From the NCBI GenBank assembly GCA_002104905.1, contig MCFE01000042.1, forward strand, positions 62,001-126,000: a DNA stretch of 64,000 nucleotides, in the 5' to 3' direction. Both the position numbers and the translations under genes were made by a program. Under the pieces are notes generated by a model, which searched no databases, was not told where the DNA came from, and saw only the letters and a list, made by a program, of their open reading frames with translations. Source of the stretch: Basidiobolus meristosporus CBS 931.73. Taxonomy: Eukaryota > Basidiobolomycota > Basidiobolomycetes > Basidiobolales > Basidiobolaceae. This document shows positions 37,747 to 46,395 of this stretch, piece by piece. Each line of letters begins with the position of its first letter. Position 1 is the first letter of the stretch.

Positions 37747-38114
37747 TGTTATGATCTGCCGCTTGAATGTTTAAGTTAGATCAGTTTTTAGTCAAATCAA
37801 TTAGTATATGTTTAGGTTATCAGTATATCAGTATTATCTATGAAATCAGTAGCATTAGTCAGCAAATGAATCAGCAGATCCTTATCAGACAGAAAAAGAT
37901 ATATTAAGTAGGATCTTATTGGGTGATGATGATGCAATCAAATGAGTCATCAGCCACAACCTACATTAGGAAATACAATTAGTCAGCAATTGATCTGGCA
38001 AAATGTATATAAGGAGCTGCTGGAACCTCAATAAAAATCAGTTCAAGTTTTAGTGAATACAATACTAGCTAAACTCCCTATTCCTCTACAACTCTTATAC
38101 CAAGACTTGTAACA
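37747..38114 (+). repeat. 3' LTR of the intact gypsy element
   Basis: Identical by eye to 33177-33544 over all 368 bp. Confidence 0.95.
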
Positions 38115-38304
38115 GCTCATCAACAGTACCCAAAAATGAAGCTCAGAGTAAAACCTATTGCAGCCTGGGAGGGAACAACTGTGGTGATTATATCCAATCC
38201 TGGAAATCAAAAGACATTGACAATTTGTGAAGCCATTGAGTGAAGCAATGAAGAGCTGTGTAATCACCAAGTGACCTTCAGAAGTCTAGCATGGCATCAG
38301 CTTA

Positions 38305-38827
38305 AGCACAGTACAACTTGCAGCACTGGCATTAGCTAATTCTAGCTGTGGGCACTTTATGGTACCCAACTCAGCAGCAGTCATCATAGCAATCATCCCA
38401 GCATGGGTCACAGCAATCATCATAGCAAGGATCATAGCAGGGATCACAGCATGGATCACAGCAGGGATCACAGCATGGGTCACAGCAAGGATCACAGCAA
38501 GGATCACAGCAAGGGTCACAGCAAGGATCACAGCATGGGTCACAGCATGGGTCACAGCAGGGATCACAGCAGTCATCATAGCAGGGATCATAGCAAGGAT
38601 CACAGCAGGGATCCCAGCAATCATCATAACAAGGATCATAGCAGGGGTCACAGCAATCATCATAGTCATAGTATGAGTAGCCTCTCTTCTGAACTTTGCT
38701 GGTACCTGCATCTGCCTGACCATGGGGAAGGGAGAGTGTGGTTCCAAGGAAAAGAACACCAACAACAGTGGCCAGTGAGAGATTGCTGAAAGAGAACTTC
38801 ATTTTAACTAAGAGAAAGAGATGAGTT
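38305..38827. repeat. 523-bp duplicated segment, copy 1
   Basis: Identical by eye to 39501-40023, direct orientation, offset 1196. It holds the whole repeat-protein gene with 66 bases of 3' and 25 bases of 5' flank. Outside it the two copies share nothing on either side. Confidence 0.95.
38371..38802 (-). CDS. Secreted Cys-Asp-Pro-Cys tetrapeptide-repeat protein, copy 1
   Basis: 143 aa, no intron. Residues 1-25 form a signal peptide (MKFSFSNLSLATVVGVLFLG). A short propeptide ends in Lys-Arg at 39-40, a Kex2-type site. The mature part (103 aa) starts with a Tyr-rich GYSYYDYDD and then consists of about 23 tetrapeptides of the form C-[C/Y/W]-D-[P/D], ten of them pure CCDP in a row in the middle. 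The DNA is a 12-bp minisatellite. A Cys occurs at least every fourth residue, so dense disulphides or metal binding are plausible; no function is known to me. The start was set at the ATG that gives the signal peptide; an in-frame upstream ATG (38859) would mask it. A TATAAAA-like box lies at 38826-38832, and TTTCTCTTAG before the ATG could be an intron acceptor. Confidence 0.75.
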   Translation of the reverse strand: MKFSFSNLSLATVVGVLFLGTTLSLPHGQADAGTSKVQKRGYSYYDYDDCCDPCYDPCYDDCWDPCCDPCYDPCYDDCCDPCCDPCCDPCCDPCCDPCCDPCCDPCCDPCCDPCCDPCCDPCYDPCYDDCCDPCWDDCYDDCC

Positions 38828-38979
38828 TTTATAGGAATACCACTAATGAGTTGAGGCAAGATAGGATGATGCTATACCAGTGGTGACCATTTGGACTTAA
38901 ATACTTTTTCTCCTTGCCAGTCATCTCCACTAACAGAGCCTCAGATATGTTTCTATGGCACTGTGATCACTATAGACCC

Positions 38980-39051
38980 ATCAGTAAATCAGGCCCAGCT
39001 GCCATCAGTAAATCAGGCCCAGCTGCCATCAGTAAATCAGGCCCAGCTGCC
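38980..39051. repeat. 24-bp tandem repeat, three copies
   Basis: Three perfect copies of a 24-bp unit beginning atcagtaaatcaggccc, in the spacer between the two duplicated genes. Confidence 0.95.
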
Positions 39052-39119
39052 ATGCTATCTCTATGATTGTTTTGTTAGCCCACCTAGGTATTATCAGATT
39101 TGCCATGAGATCTATCAGT

Positions 39120-39200
39120 AGTGATGTCTGGCAGTTGGGTTTAGAGCTGGGCCTTAGTGCTTCAGGTGCAGGGTTCCATTCCCACAAGCTCCATAATTCT
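39120..39200 (+). other. Possible tRNA-derived (SINE-like) sequence
   Basis: 'TGGCAGTTGGG' (39129-39139) resembles a pol III A box and 'GGTTCCATTCC' (39172-39182) a B box (GGTTCGANTCC), about 40 bases apart as in tRNA genes. No full cloverleaf is evident, so this is not called a tRNA. Confidence 0.25.
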
Positions 39201-39500
39201 GGCAGAAATGAAGGTCAAGTCAGTGATGTAAAAGTAGGCTGGTTTGCAAGAATATTTTAAACCACAGATTCATTTTTGTTGCCCAGACCCAAGTAAAAGC
39301 TAGTGTAGGCTGACTAACCCTAAACAGCAGCTTTCTTTTTTGTACTCCACTTGTTTATGCCCTGATGATGGGAGAGTGCTTGATAAATAAGAGCCACATG
39401 CTGATCCCTGAAATCACAATCTATCATATATACATATCAGCTAACAAGAGTGACTTTATTCAAAATTGCAGACATTGAGTAATTTAGGTGATGCAAAACC

Positions 39501-40023
39501 AGCACAGTACAACTTGCAGCACTGGCATTAGCTAATTCTAGCTGTGGGCACTTTATGGTACCCAACTCAGCAGCAGTCATCATAGCAATCATCCCAGCAT
39601 GGGTCACAGCAATCATCATAGCAAGGATCATAGCAGGGATCACAGCATGGATCACAGCAGGGATCACAGCATGGGTCACAGCAAGGATCACAGCAAGGAT
39701 CACAGCAAGGGTCACAGCAAGGATCACAGCATGGGTCACAGCATGGGTCACAGCAGGGATCACAGCAGTCATCATAGCAGGGATCATAGCAAGGATCACA
39801 GCAGGGATCCCAGCAATCATCATAACAAGGATCATAGCAGGGGTCACAGCAATCATCATAGTCATAGTATGAGTAGCCTCTCTTCTGAACTTTGCTGGTA
39901 CCTGCATCTGCCTGACCATGGGGAAGGGAGAGTGTGGTTCCAAGGAAAAGAACACCAACAACAGTGGCCAGTGAGAGATTGCTGAAAGAGAACTTCATTT
40001 TAACTAAGAGAAAGAGATGAGTT
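39501..40023. repeat. 523-bp duplicated segment, copy 2
   Basis: Same sequence as 38305-38827. Its 3' gene flank continues into an AATAAA signal (39455-39460, minus strand) that copy 1 lacks; its 5' flank lacks the TATA-like box that copy 1 has. Confidence 0.95.
39567..39998 (-). CDS. Secreted Cys-Asp-Pro-Cys tetrapeptide-repeat protein, copy 2
   Basis: Protein identical to the copy at 38371-38802: signal peptide, Lys-Arg processing site, Tyr-rich start of the mature part, and the Cys/Asp/Pro tetrapeptide array ending in DDCC. It has an in-frame polyadenylation-type AATAAA about 107 bases after the stop. Upstream of the shared 25 bases the sequence belongs to a dispersed repeat also found near 29311. 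Identity over a fast-mutating minisatellite implies a very recent duplication or conversion. Whether both copies are expressed cannot be seen. Confidence 0.72.
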   Translation of the reverse strand: MKFSFSNLSLATVVGVLFLGTTLSLPHGQADAGTSKVQKRGYSYYDYDDCCDPCYDPCYDDCWDPCCDPCYDPCYDDCCDPCCDPCCDPCCDPCCDPCCDPCCDPCCDPCCDPCCDPCCDPCYDPCYDDCCDPCWDDCYDDCC

Positions 40024-40140
40024 AATCATAAAGTATTCTGTTGTAACTCCTATTTAAGGTATACCACTGTGGCAGCTGATTTTGCCCATGAGTTACAGGA
40101 TAATCTTAAATCATGGATCATAGAACTCATCATATCAATC
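40024..40140. repeat. Dispersed repeat shared with 29311-29440
   Basis: 'aatcataaagtattctgttgtaactcc' (first 20 shared loosely) and 'atcatggatcatagaa' have counterparts at 29311-29400 with mismatches. Probably part of a decayed element. Confidence 0.5.
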
Positions 40141-40399
40141 ATTGATTTGATTGCTCATTCTTCCACTCCATTTAACAATGGGGAGCAGAGCTTAGTGTAT
40201 CCTGCATTATCCCATACGTTTTGCTGATGTGGATGAAGAGTCTTGAGGTGGTAAAGTACTCAAGGTTCTTGTGGTCACCAAAGATCTTTATCTTTTAGGC
40301 TGCACCATCAAGGTAGTGTCTCCATTGTTCAAAGGCAACAATGATTGCAAGTAGTTCCTTATCATAGATATCTTAGTTTACCTCAGCTGGAGTAAATAT

Positions 40400-42048
40400 T
40401 CAGGAGTAGAATGCAATAGGGTGTAGTACATTCTTATCATTGTACTGGGGAAGGATTGCACCAAGTGCAAAGTCAGAGGCATCAGCTTCTATGATAAATG
40501 GTTTCTCAAGGTCAGGGTGAGTAAGCAGGGGAGTGTACAGGAAGGATTTTGTGATGGAATTAGAGGACTTGGACTGTTCCTCATTCCAGGCAATGGGCAG
40601 ATTCTTCTGGGTGAGCATTGTCAACAGAGTGACTATTCTGGAGTAGTTGGCAATAAATCTACACTAGAAGTTGGCAAATCCAATGAAGGACTGCACATCT
40701 TTTACGGAACAGGGAGTTTTCCACAGCCAGATGGCTTCTACTTTCTTGGGGTCCATTCTTGTTTCATTTGAGCTGACAAGATAACCTAAGAACTCAATTT
40801 CTTTCTGGTCAAGCTCACATTTCTACAGTTTGGCATAGAGGCCAGCTGTGTCAAGTTTGGTCAAGACTTTCTTGACATGAGGGTTATGTTCTTCTTGGGT
40901 CTTGGAGTAGATCAAGATGCCATCAGGGTAGATAACCACAAATTGGTGAAGGTATTCATGGAATATGTCATTCATCAGGTGTTGAAAGACAGCTGGGGCA
41001 TTGGTGAGACCAAATGGCATAACTTTATACTCAAAATGACCATATCTTGTTCTGAATGCAGTTTTCCATTCATCACCAGGCTTGATCTTGACAAGGTTAT
41101 ATGCTCCTCTGAGGTCAATCTTAGTAAATACTTTGGCAACAGAGAGTTGATCCAACAGGGTGTTGATCAGGGGCAAAGGGTACTGGTTCTTGATTGTGAT
41201 CTTATTCAGTGCACAGTAGTCTACACACATTCTTAGAGTACCCTCCTTTTTTTTGACACAGAGGATTGGGGCACCAGCTGGGGACTTGGAGTGCTGAATA
41301 AAACCTTTCTGGAGGTTTTCTTGAATATAGCCATGGATTTCTTTCAACTTGGGTTGCAAGAGGTTGTAAATAGGACCAAAAGGTGGGGATTTTCCTTCTT
41401 CAAGGTTGATGGGACAATCATAGGGTCTATGGGCTGGGAGTAGTTTGGCTTTCTTCTTGTCAAAGACATGGGCAAACTCTTGATATTTGGCAGGTATTCC
41501 ATTGGAGGGGGTTCCTTCAGTGATGATGGGCTCCTGAGTCTGGGGTAGCTTAGGAAAGGATACTTCTTTACCTGAAAAATCAGGTGGTTTCATGGAGTTG
41601 ACATGGTGGATTCTGGGAATGTCAGGATTTTGGTCTTCCAGTTGATAGCTGGGTTATGGTGACTAAGCCATGAGCTTCCAAGGACTATGGAGTAGTGGGG
41701 AGAGTTGATGATGTTGAAGGCTAGTGTTTTGTGGTGGCCAGTACTGGACAGCTGGAGTAGACATGTCTCATGAGTAACAGCACTGGAAGAGAGGGACCTT
41801 CCATCAATAACTTCTACTTGGACAGGACAGGATTTCAGGACAGTGGGGATTTTGTGCTTCTGGACAAATGACTGGTCAATGAAACAGGAGGAAGCACCAG
41901 AATCTATGAGGGCAAGGACACAGACAGGGCTGGATTCAGGGAGGTGGATGTTGACAGGCATTTTTAAGGACTGGATGGACTTGGTAGTGTATGATGTTTC
42001 TTGAATGTGCTGTATTTTCATTGGAGGTTCCAGTTGCAAGCCTGTCAT
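40400..42048 (-). pseudogene. Protease-RT-RNase H region of the truncated gypsy element
   Basis: Protease ORF 42048-41590 ('ALIDSGASSCFIDQ'), RT ORF 41593-40823 ('[20 protein letters not shown]', '[12 protein letters not shown]', and 'YPDGILIYS' where YLDDILIYS is expected, a mutated active site), and an RNase H fragment at 40624-40400 ('IEADASDFALGAIL'). Gag ends two bases before the protease ATG and the protease stop overlaps the RT ATG as ATGA; the three frames differ. The mutated YxDD and missing 3' half show it is dead. Confidence 0.8.
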
Positions 42049-42050
42049 TG

Positions 42051-42977
42051 TTACTGGACATGGGAGTTTCCTGATAATTTGGGTGAAGATTGTTTACAGG
42101 ATGATTGCAGGAGCTTGAAGCTGGACTTCTTGTTAGGACAAGACTTAGCAAAGTGGCCTGGCTGGCCACAGTAAAGGCAGAGGTTTGCCTGCTGATGTCT
42201 AAATCTTTCTTCTTTTGTGAGTTTCTTATATTTAGCACTGTCAATTTGCATAGGATCATCAGGCTTAGTATTGGGTGACTGGATTACTGGGAAGGAGGTT
42301 GGCTGATAAGTATGTTGGAATTTCAGTTTCTTCTGGAAAAGACAATAGTCACATTGGATTACTTGATGCATAGCTTCACCCAAGGTGGTTGGGTCATGGA
42401 GAGTGAGAAGTAGGTCACTGACTTCATCATTAAGCCTATCTTGAAATTGACTAACCAGGGCAGCGTCACCCCAAAGGGTCAAATCACTGGCTAGTAGCTG
42501 GAATTCAGAAGCATACATGGATGCAGGTCTGTTTCCTTGCTTCAAGCTCTTGATCTTGTTGGCAGCAGTTCTGGCTTGGTCAATGTTGCCAAATGTTAGC
42601 TCCATTTCTTTGAGGAAGGCATGGTAGTTGCTGAGTAGAGCAGAGTTGGTTTCCACCAAAGTGGAGAACCATTTCTGGGCAGCTCCAGTCAGCAGGTTAG
42701 AGATATAACTAACTTTTGCTTGATCTGTTGGGAACCAATTGGGTTGTAGTGACAAGTGGTTTTTCACTATGCTGATGAAGCCTTGGAATTCATTCTGGGA
42801 GCCATTGAGCTTGGTAGTGGAAGTGATCTTGGGATCATGGTAGGAGGGAGCCTGGATAGGCTGTTGAGCATTTTGGCTCTGGAGCTGAGCAACAGAGTTT
42901 CTGAGGGCTGCATTGTCTTGTTGCAGCCAGGCAAAGGCAGCCATGAGACTTGCAAAGTTAAACTCTGGGCTGGACAT
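42051..42977 (-). CDS. Gag of the truncated gypsy element
   Basis: 308 aa, starts MSSPEFNFASLMAAFAWLQQ with a coiled-coil-like N-terminus, followed by a retrotransposon gag domain ('KVSYISNLLTGAAQKWFSTL', 'FGNIDQARTAANKIKSLKQG') and a CCHC knuckle 'CLYCGQPGHFAKSC' near residue 270. Open throughout. Confidence 0.88.
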   Translation of the reverse strand: MSSPEFNFASLMAAFAWLQQDNAALRNSVAQLQSQNAQQPIQAPSYHDPKITSTTKLNGSQNEFQGFISIVKNHLSLQPNWFPTDQAKVSYISNLLTGAAQKWFSTLVETNSALLSNYHAFLKEMELTFGNIDQARTAANKIKSLKQGNRPASMYASEFQLLASDLTLWGDAALVSQFQDRLNDEVSDLLLTLHDPTTLGEAMHQVIQCDYCLFQKKLKFQHTYQPTSFPVIQSPNTKPDDPMQIDSAKYKKLTKEERFRHQQANLCLYCGQPGHFAKSCPNKKSSFKLLQSSCKQSSPKLSGNSHVQ

Positions 42978-43918
42978 GTCCTGGTAGCAGGAGGCAGAGA
43001 AGTCTCTGGGACTTGTTCAGGAATACTGGATATTGCTAGCTAATTTGTGGTTATAAAGCCACTAGTTTGTCAAGAATACAATTATTGAGCCACAATCCCC
43101 AACTTTGAATAAGTTAGCATCACTTCAGAAGGTACTGGCTTTAATGTTCTTTGATAGAGTATTGTACTAAAGCTTCCAATACTGTAACAACTGTAAACTA
43201 CACCAGCAGAGTAATAAAGTGAATGAAGCTTTGGCCATAATCTTACAAAGATAAAGTATCTTTTCCTTAAGAGGACAAGACTAGGGAAAGATTCAGGGTG
43301 ATACTTATAGTAGGTATTCCTTTACAAGTACTTTTCAAGAACTTTGGGTAGAAGGCAGAGATCCACAGGTAAGTCAAGAGTAGTCTGATAAAACTGTTAT
43401 GAATAGACACAAGGCAGGAAAGTAGGGCTAGGCAAGGCAAGACCAGAAAAGGACTTAGGTGTGGATCAACAAGGCAAGGTGTGTTTCCAAGGCAAGGCAT
43501 TTATTCAAGACCTGTGTTTATCAGACTGAGGAATACATAAGGGGGATAGGACTATATATACTTTTTGGCTATACTGATGCCAAGAGATATTAGCTAATAC
43601 TAATGGGTTGTGGGGTGAGGCACAGTAAGTGTGCCAAGATAGAATATACTAAGAACAGACTGGAATATCACATGGAGATATGTCAGGGGTCAGCTGATCA
43701 TGCAACCAGGTAAAATGACATGTAGTTACCATATATGGCATGGGACTACATAAATTCTAATGGGAAGCTTCCATAGAATGTTCTAATGTGTAATGTTGAC
43801 TTGGAGCTTTCAAGAAGTTGCTAGATTGTAGTACAACTTTCTAGAAGGAACTGAGATTTCTTCACTGACTTGATTTGCCTAGATAATTGGAGACCAGGGA
43901 TGTCATGCAATCATGACA

Positions 43919-44388
43919 CTAGCAGCATCTTTATCTTCACCTTCATGCTTGTTAGTTAAATCCATCCAACTTTTCAGCCAAGGGGAAAATTCCAGTTATG
44001 CAGCAGTAGACATCAAGAGAGTGACATGCTTGAGGCTCATAACCTGTTGTAAGAGTCTTAGAGATACTGAAAGTGATTGAGAGGACAAGTAGATCATGTG
44101 GCTTTCACATAATGATCTATTGCTTGTAAAAGTAGTATTTATACTTTTACATGGTCTTAGCATAGTAAACATAAGGAATAGGCTTAGGAGGGTCCCAACA
44201 GCATGTGTGAAAAGTTTGGGCTGTTTGGACAACTATGGGAATCTTCATGGTCTGAGTACCTGATATTTTGGTGAGAATATTCCAAGTAAATCCCAGCAAG
44301 CAATTTGGTCAGTATTCTCTAAGATTTGAAGGTAATGATCTAAGTGACTAAGGTGAATATACAGGTGGAATTGCAAATTTTTGTAACA
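43919..44388 (-). mobile_element. Copia 5' end: LTR, primer site and gag start
   Basis: LTR 44045-44388 (TGTTACAAAAATTTGC...TACAACA on the minus strand), then the primer-site complement 'gaggctcataacc' (44032-44044) and the first ~110 bases of gag, cut at 43918 by the truncated gypsy. By family, orientation and missing part it fits copia C. Confidence 0.65.
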
Positions 44389-44413
44389 ATATGCGTATTT
44401 AGTTGGGTAGGAG

Positions 44414-44756
44414 TGTTGTATATTTTATATTTGCACATAAATATTCACCTTAGTCACTTATATCATTATTTACAAATCTTTGAGAATACTGACCAAATCC
44501 CTTGTTGGGATTTACATGGATCATTTTCATCAAAATATCAGGTACCTAGAGCATGAAGTCTTGATAAGTTGTCCAAATAGCCCTAAAATTTGTCACACAT
44601 GTGCTTGGGGCCTTTAGAGACATATTGATGTGTTTTTATGCCAAAATCATGTGAAAGCACAAGCACTACTTTTAATTCAATAAACTATGAGGTAAAAGTC
44701 AGATAATGCTACCTGTTCTCCTGATCACTTCCTGTATCTCCAAGAATCTTACTACA
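44414..44756 (+). repeat. Solo copia LTR
   Basis: TGTTGTATATTTTATATTTG...AGAATCTTACTACA, + orientation, preceded by the purine-rich 'gtaggag' typical of a 3' LTR context but with no internal region attached. Confidence 0.7.
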
Positions 44757-46395
44757 TCTACTTAGCATATTCTGTTGCTCATTGTAATAGGTATACCAGA
44801 ATCATTTGCTAACACAGTGCTATTGTGCAAACTTAGAGTCATGCAGGATAATACATTAATCCTGTGTTAGTGTAGACTTATACCAACTAGCTAACCATAC
44901 ACATGCAACAGCAAGTAACATATACCAGTTTATATAATTACTGTAGCTGAGTGAAAGTGTTGTAAGTACTTTGCTTGGCCCTAAACCATCTATATATGCT
45001 AAGATTCTACTTGGCTAAAGTTTGCCTAAAAGTACAACCACTTTATATGGACCCAATAAAAAAGAAATGAATACCAGGCAATTCTTTTAGTCCTCCAAAC
45101 AGCTTTCAACACTACCTAGACTTTTGCCAGAAGGAAGCCTTGCATATATCTTGGCCTCAGGGTTGGGGATTACAGGAAAGTACAACGCAGAGGGTTGTGT
45201 TTTAAACCTTTTAAGTTAACCATCCATGTGTGTCACTTGAAGTCCAGCCTCTAAATTTCCCTTTGGTCCAAGACAGAAATTATGCGGAGTCAACAGAATG
45301 GACTAGCTACGAAATCCCACCTTAGCTGCATAGGTATGCTATGTGCCATTGTTGACTGAAGCCTGCTCAGATAGGTTCTTTGCCCAGCGGGTATGACTTG
45401 GTGTAGTATAGGTAATATAAAACTAGACAACCTTGGCACCTAAAACCCATCCCGCGGCATCGGGCGGCCCTGGGGAAAGGGGGCTCTGCTTGGTTTATCT
45501 GATTGAAGGCGAACCAGGAAATGAGGGGCTGTCAAGGGGGGGGGATTGGATGATGTATTTACGGTGGTGGGAATTGCAATATCCGGGAAGGTTCATAGCT
45601 GAATGATTCTTCACTACCATCACTCCTCCCCGCAACAAAAAAGAAAATCAGATCGGATTTAGGGGCGTGGTGTGTGATACGGAGTTTTGAAGGAGTGGAG
45701 CCGAACCGGCGAGCTCGGAACCAACCAAACCACCAAGCCTAGGAGTGAACGGGTCGAAGTAGGTCAGTCGTATCGTCGTACGACCCGACCATCTTTGGCA
45801 TCAATCTGACCATCCGAAGAGGCAGGTTATCAAGGAATCGCCATGGATACTTGAACCTGGGGGACCACAGGGACCGTACCACGGTGACGGGTCGAATCCA
45901 AAAGAAATCCACCACCCCCTCCCACGTGGGCCAATCTGGATCCATCCTAGCTATGGTCAGTTTTGGGAAGACGACCCAGATCATGATCGGCCTGCAACCG
46001 ACATGGCGTCATTCAGTGACAATAAATGGGGAACGACAATCATGCATCCATTCCATCCCCCCGCCAATAATCTGACTGATCGGACCGGGATTTTCGGCGT
46101 TTTCCGAGGATGGCAAATCCCAATCCAGATGGCACTACAGTGAGCCAATCGATATCCAGTCCATCCTTATCAGATGGTAATGCGATGGATGAAATACAGC
46201 GCTGATTAGAAATCAGTATGGGATGCCAAGAGAGCGGGCGAAAGGATGGAGAAGGGGAAGGGGAAGGGCAAGGGCAAGGGCAAAGGAAGATGAGGTCTCG
46301 TTTGGATTGGAAAAGTGGTGTTTATTGGAGCGACATAACAAAATTAGAAACGTGGCGGGAATGTTGTACAATGGTTGAGAGGGAGTTGGGTAGAA
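44757..46395. other. TE-to-gene boundary, 3' side of ERG25
   Basis: 44757-45430 is AT-rich, probably decayed repeat. From about 45440 base composition becomes more balanced, like the gene blocks. Short ORFs (for example 45739-45984, minus) show no recognisable domain. 46242-46292 is a purine-rich simple repeat (ggaaggggaagg / gggcaa units). No gene is called. Confidence 0.4.

Larger units (their letters stand above)
33177..38114 (+). mobile_element. Intact Ty3/gypsy LTR retrotransposon
   Basis: 4,938 bp. LTRs 33177-33544 and 37747-38114, 368 bp each and identical as far as I can compare. 4-bp target duplication GCTC (33173-33176, 38115-38118). Primer site TGGTAGCAGCGATAACC (33546-33562), starting like Met-tRNA-primed elements. 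Polypurine tract just before the 3' LTR (37737-37746). One uninterrupted ORF. All features of a recent and possibly competent insertion. Confidence 0.96.
30871..38304 (-). mobile_element. Tnp2 transposon copy 2, inverted, split by the gypsy element
   Basis: 30871-33176 and 38115-38304 resemble copy 1 in reverse orientation. The transposase remnant is on the minus strand (for example around 31020-31270, 31850-32080 and 32530-32970). The start of the accessory ORF is on + at 33109-33176 and continues at 38115 after the retroelement: the sequence before 33177 ('tttgaagctc') joins to 'gctcatcaacagt' exactly as copy 1 reads across the same position. Both ends are truncated. Confidence 0.75.
40145..43918 (-). 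mobile_element. Second Ty3/gypsy element, 3' truncated
   Basis: Minus-strand gypsy with gag, protease, RT and part of RNase H; integrase and the 3' LTR are missing. RNase H sequence ('YDKELLAIIVAFEQWRHYL') ends near 40150. A probable 5' LTR and leader occupies about 43000-43918, starting on the minus strand with TGTCATGATTGCATGACA, itself an inverted repeat. The LTR/leader boundary is not resolved. Confidence 0.75.

Noticed and set aside
38359-38676. Plus-strand hydrophobic Ile/Thr/Ala repeat ORF (also at 39555-39872)
   Set aside because: Another frame of the same 12-bp repeat; openness follows from the unit lacking stops.
38403-38789. Plus-strand 128-codon ORF of Asp-His-Ser repeats (also at 39599-39985)
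   Set aside because: It is the antisense of the minisatellite; it has no signal peptide or processing site and the opposite strand explains the open frame.
38371-38827. CRISPR array
   Set aside because: 12-bp contiguous coding units without spacers, in a eukaryote.
45739-45984. Minus-strand 81-codon ORF near ERG25
   Set aside because: No recognisable domain and no supporting splice sites.
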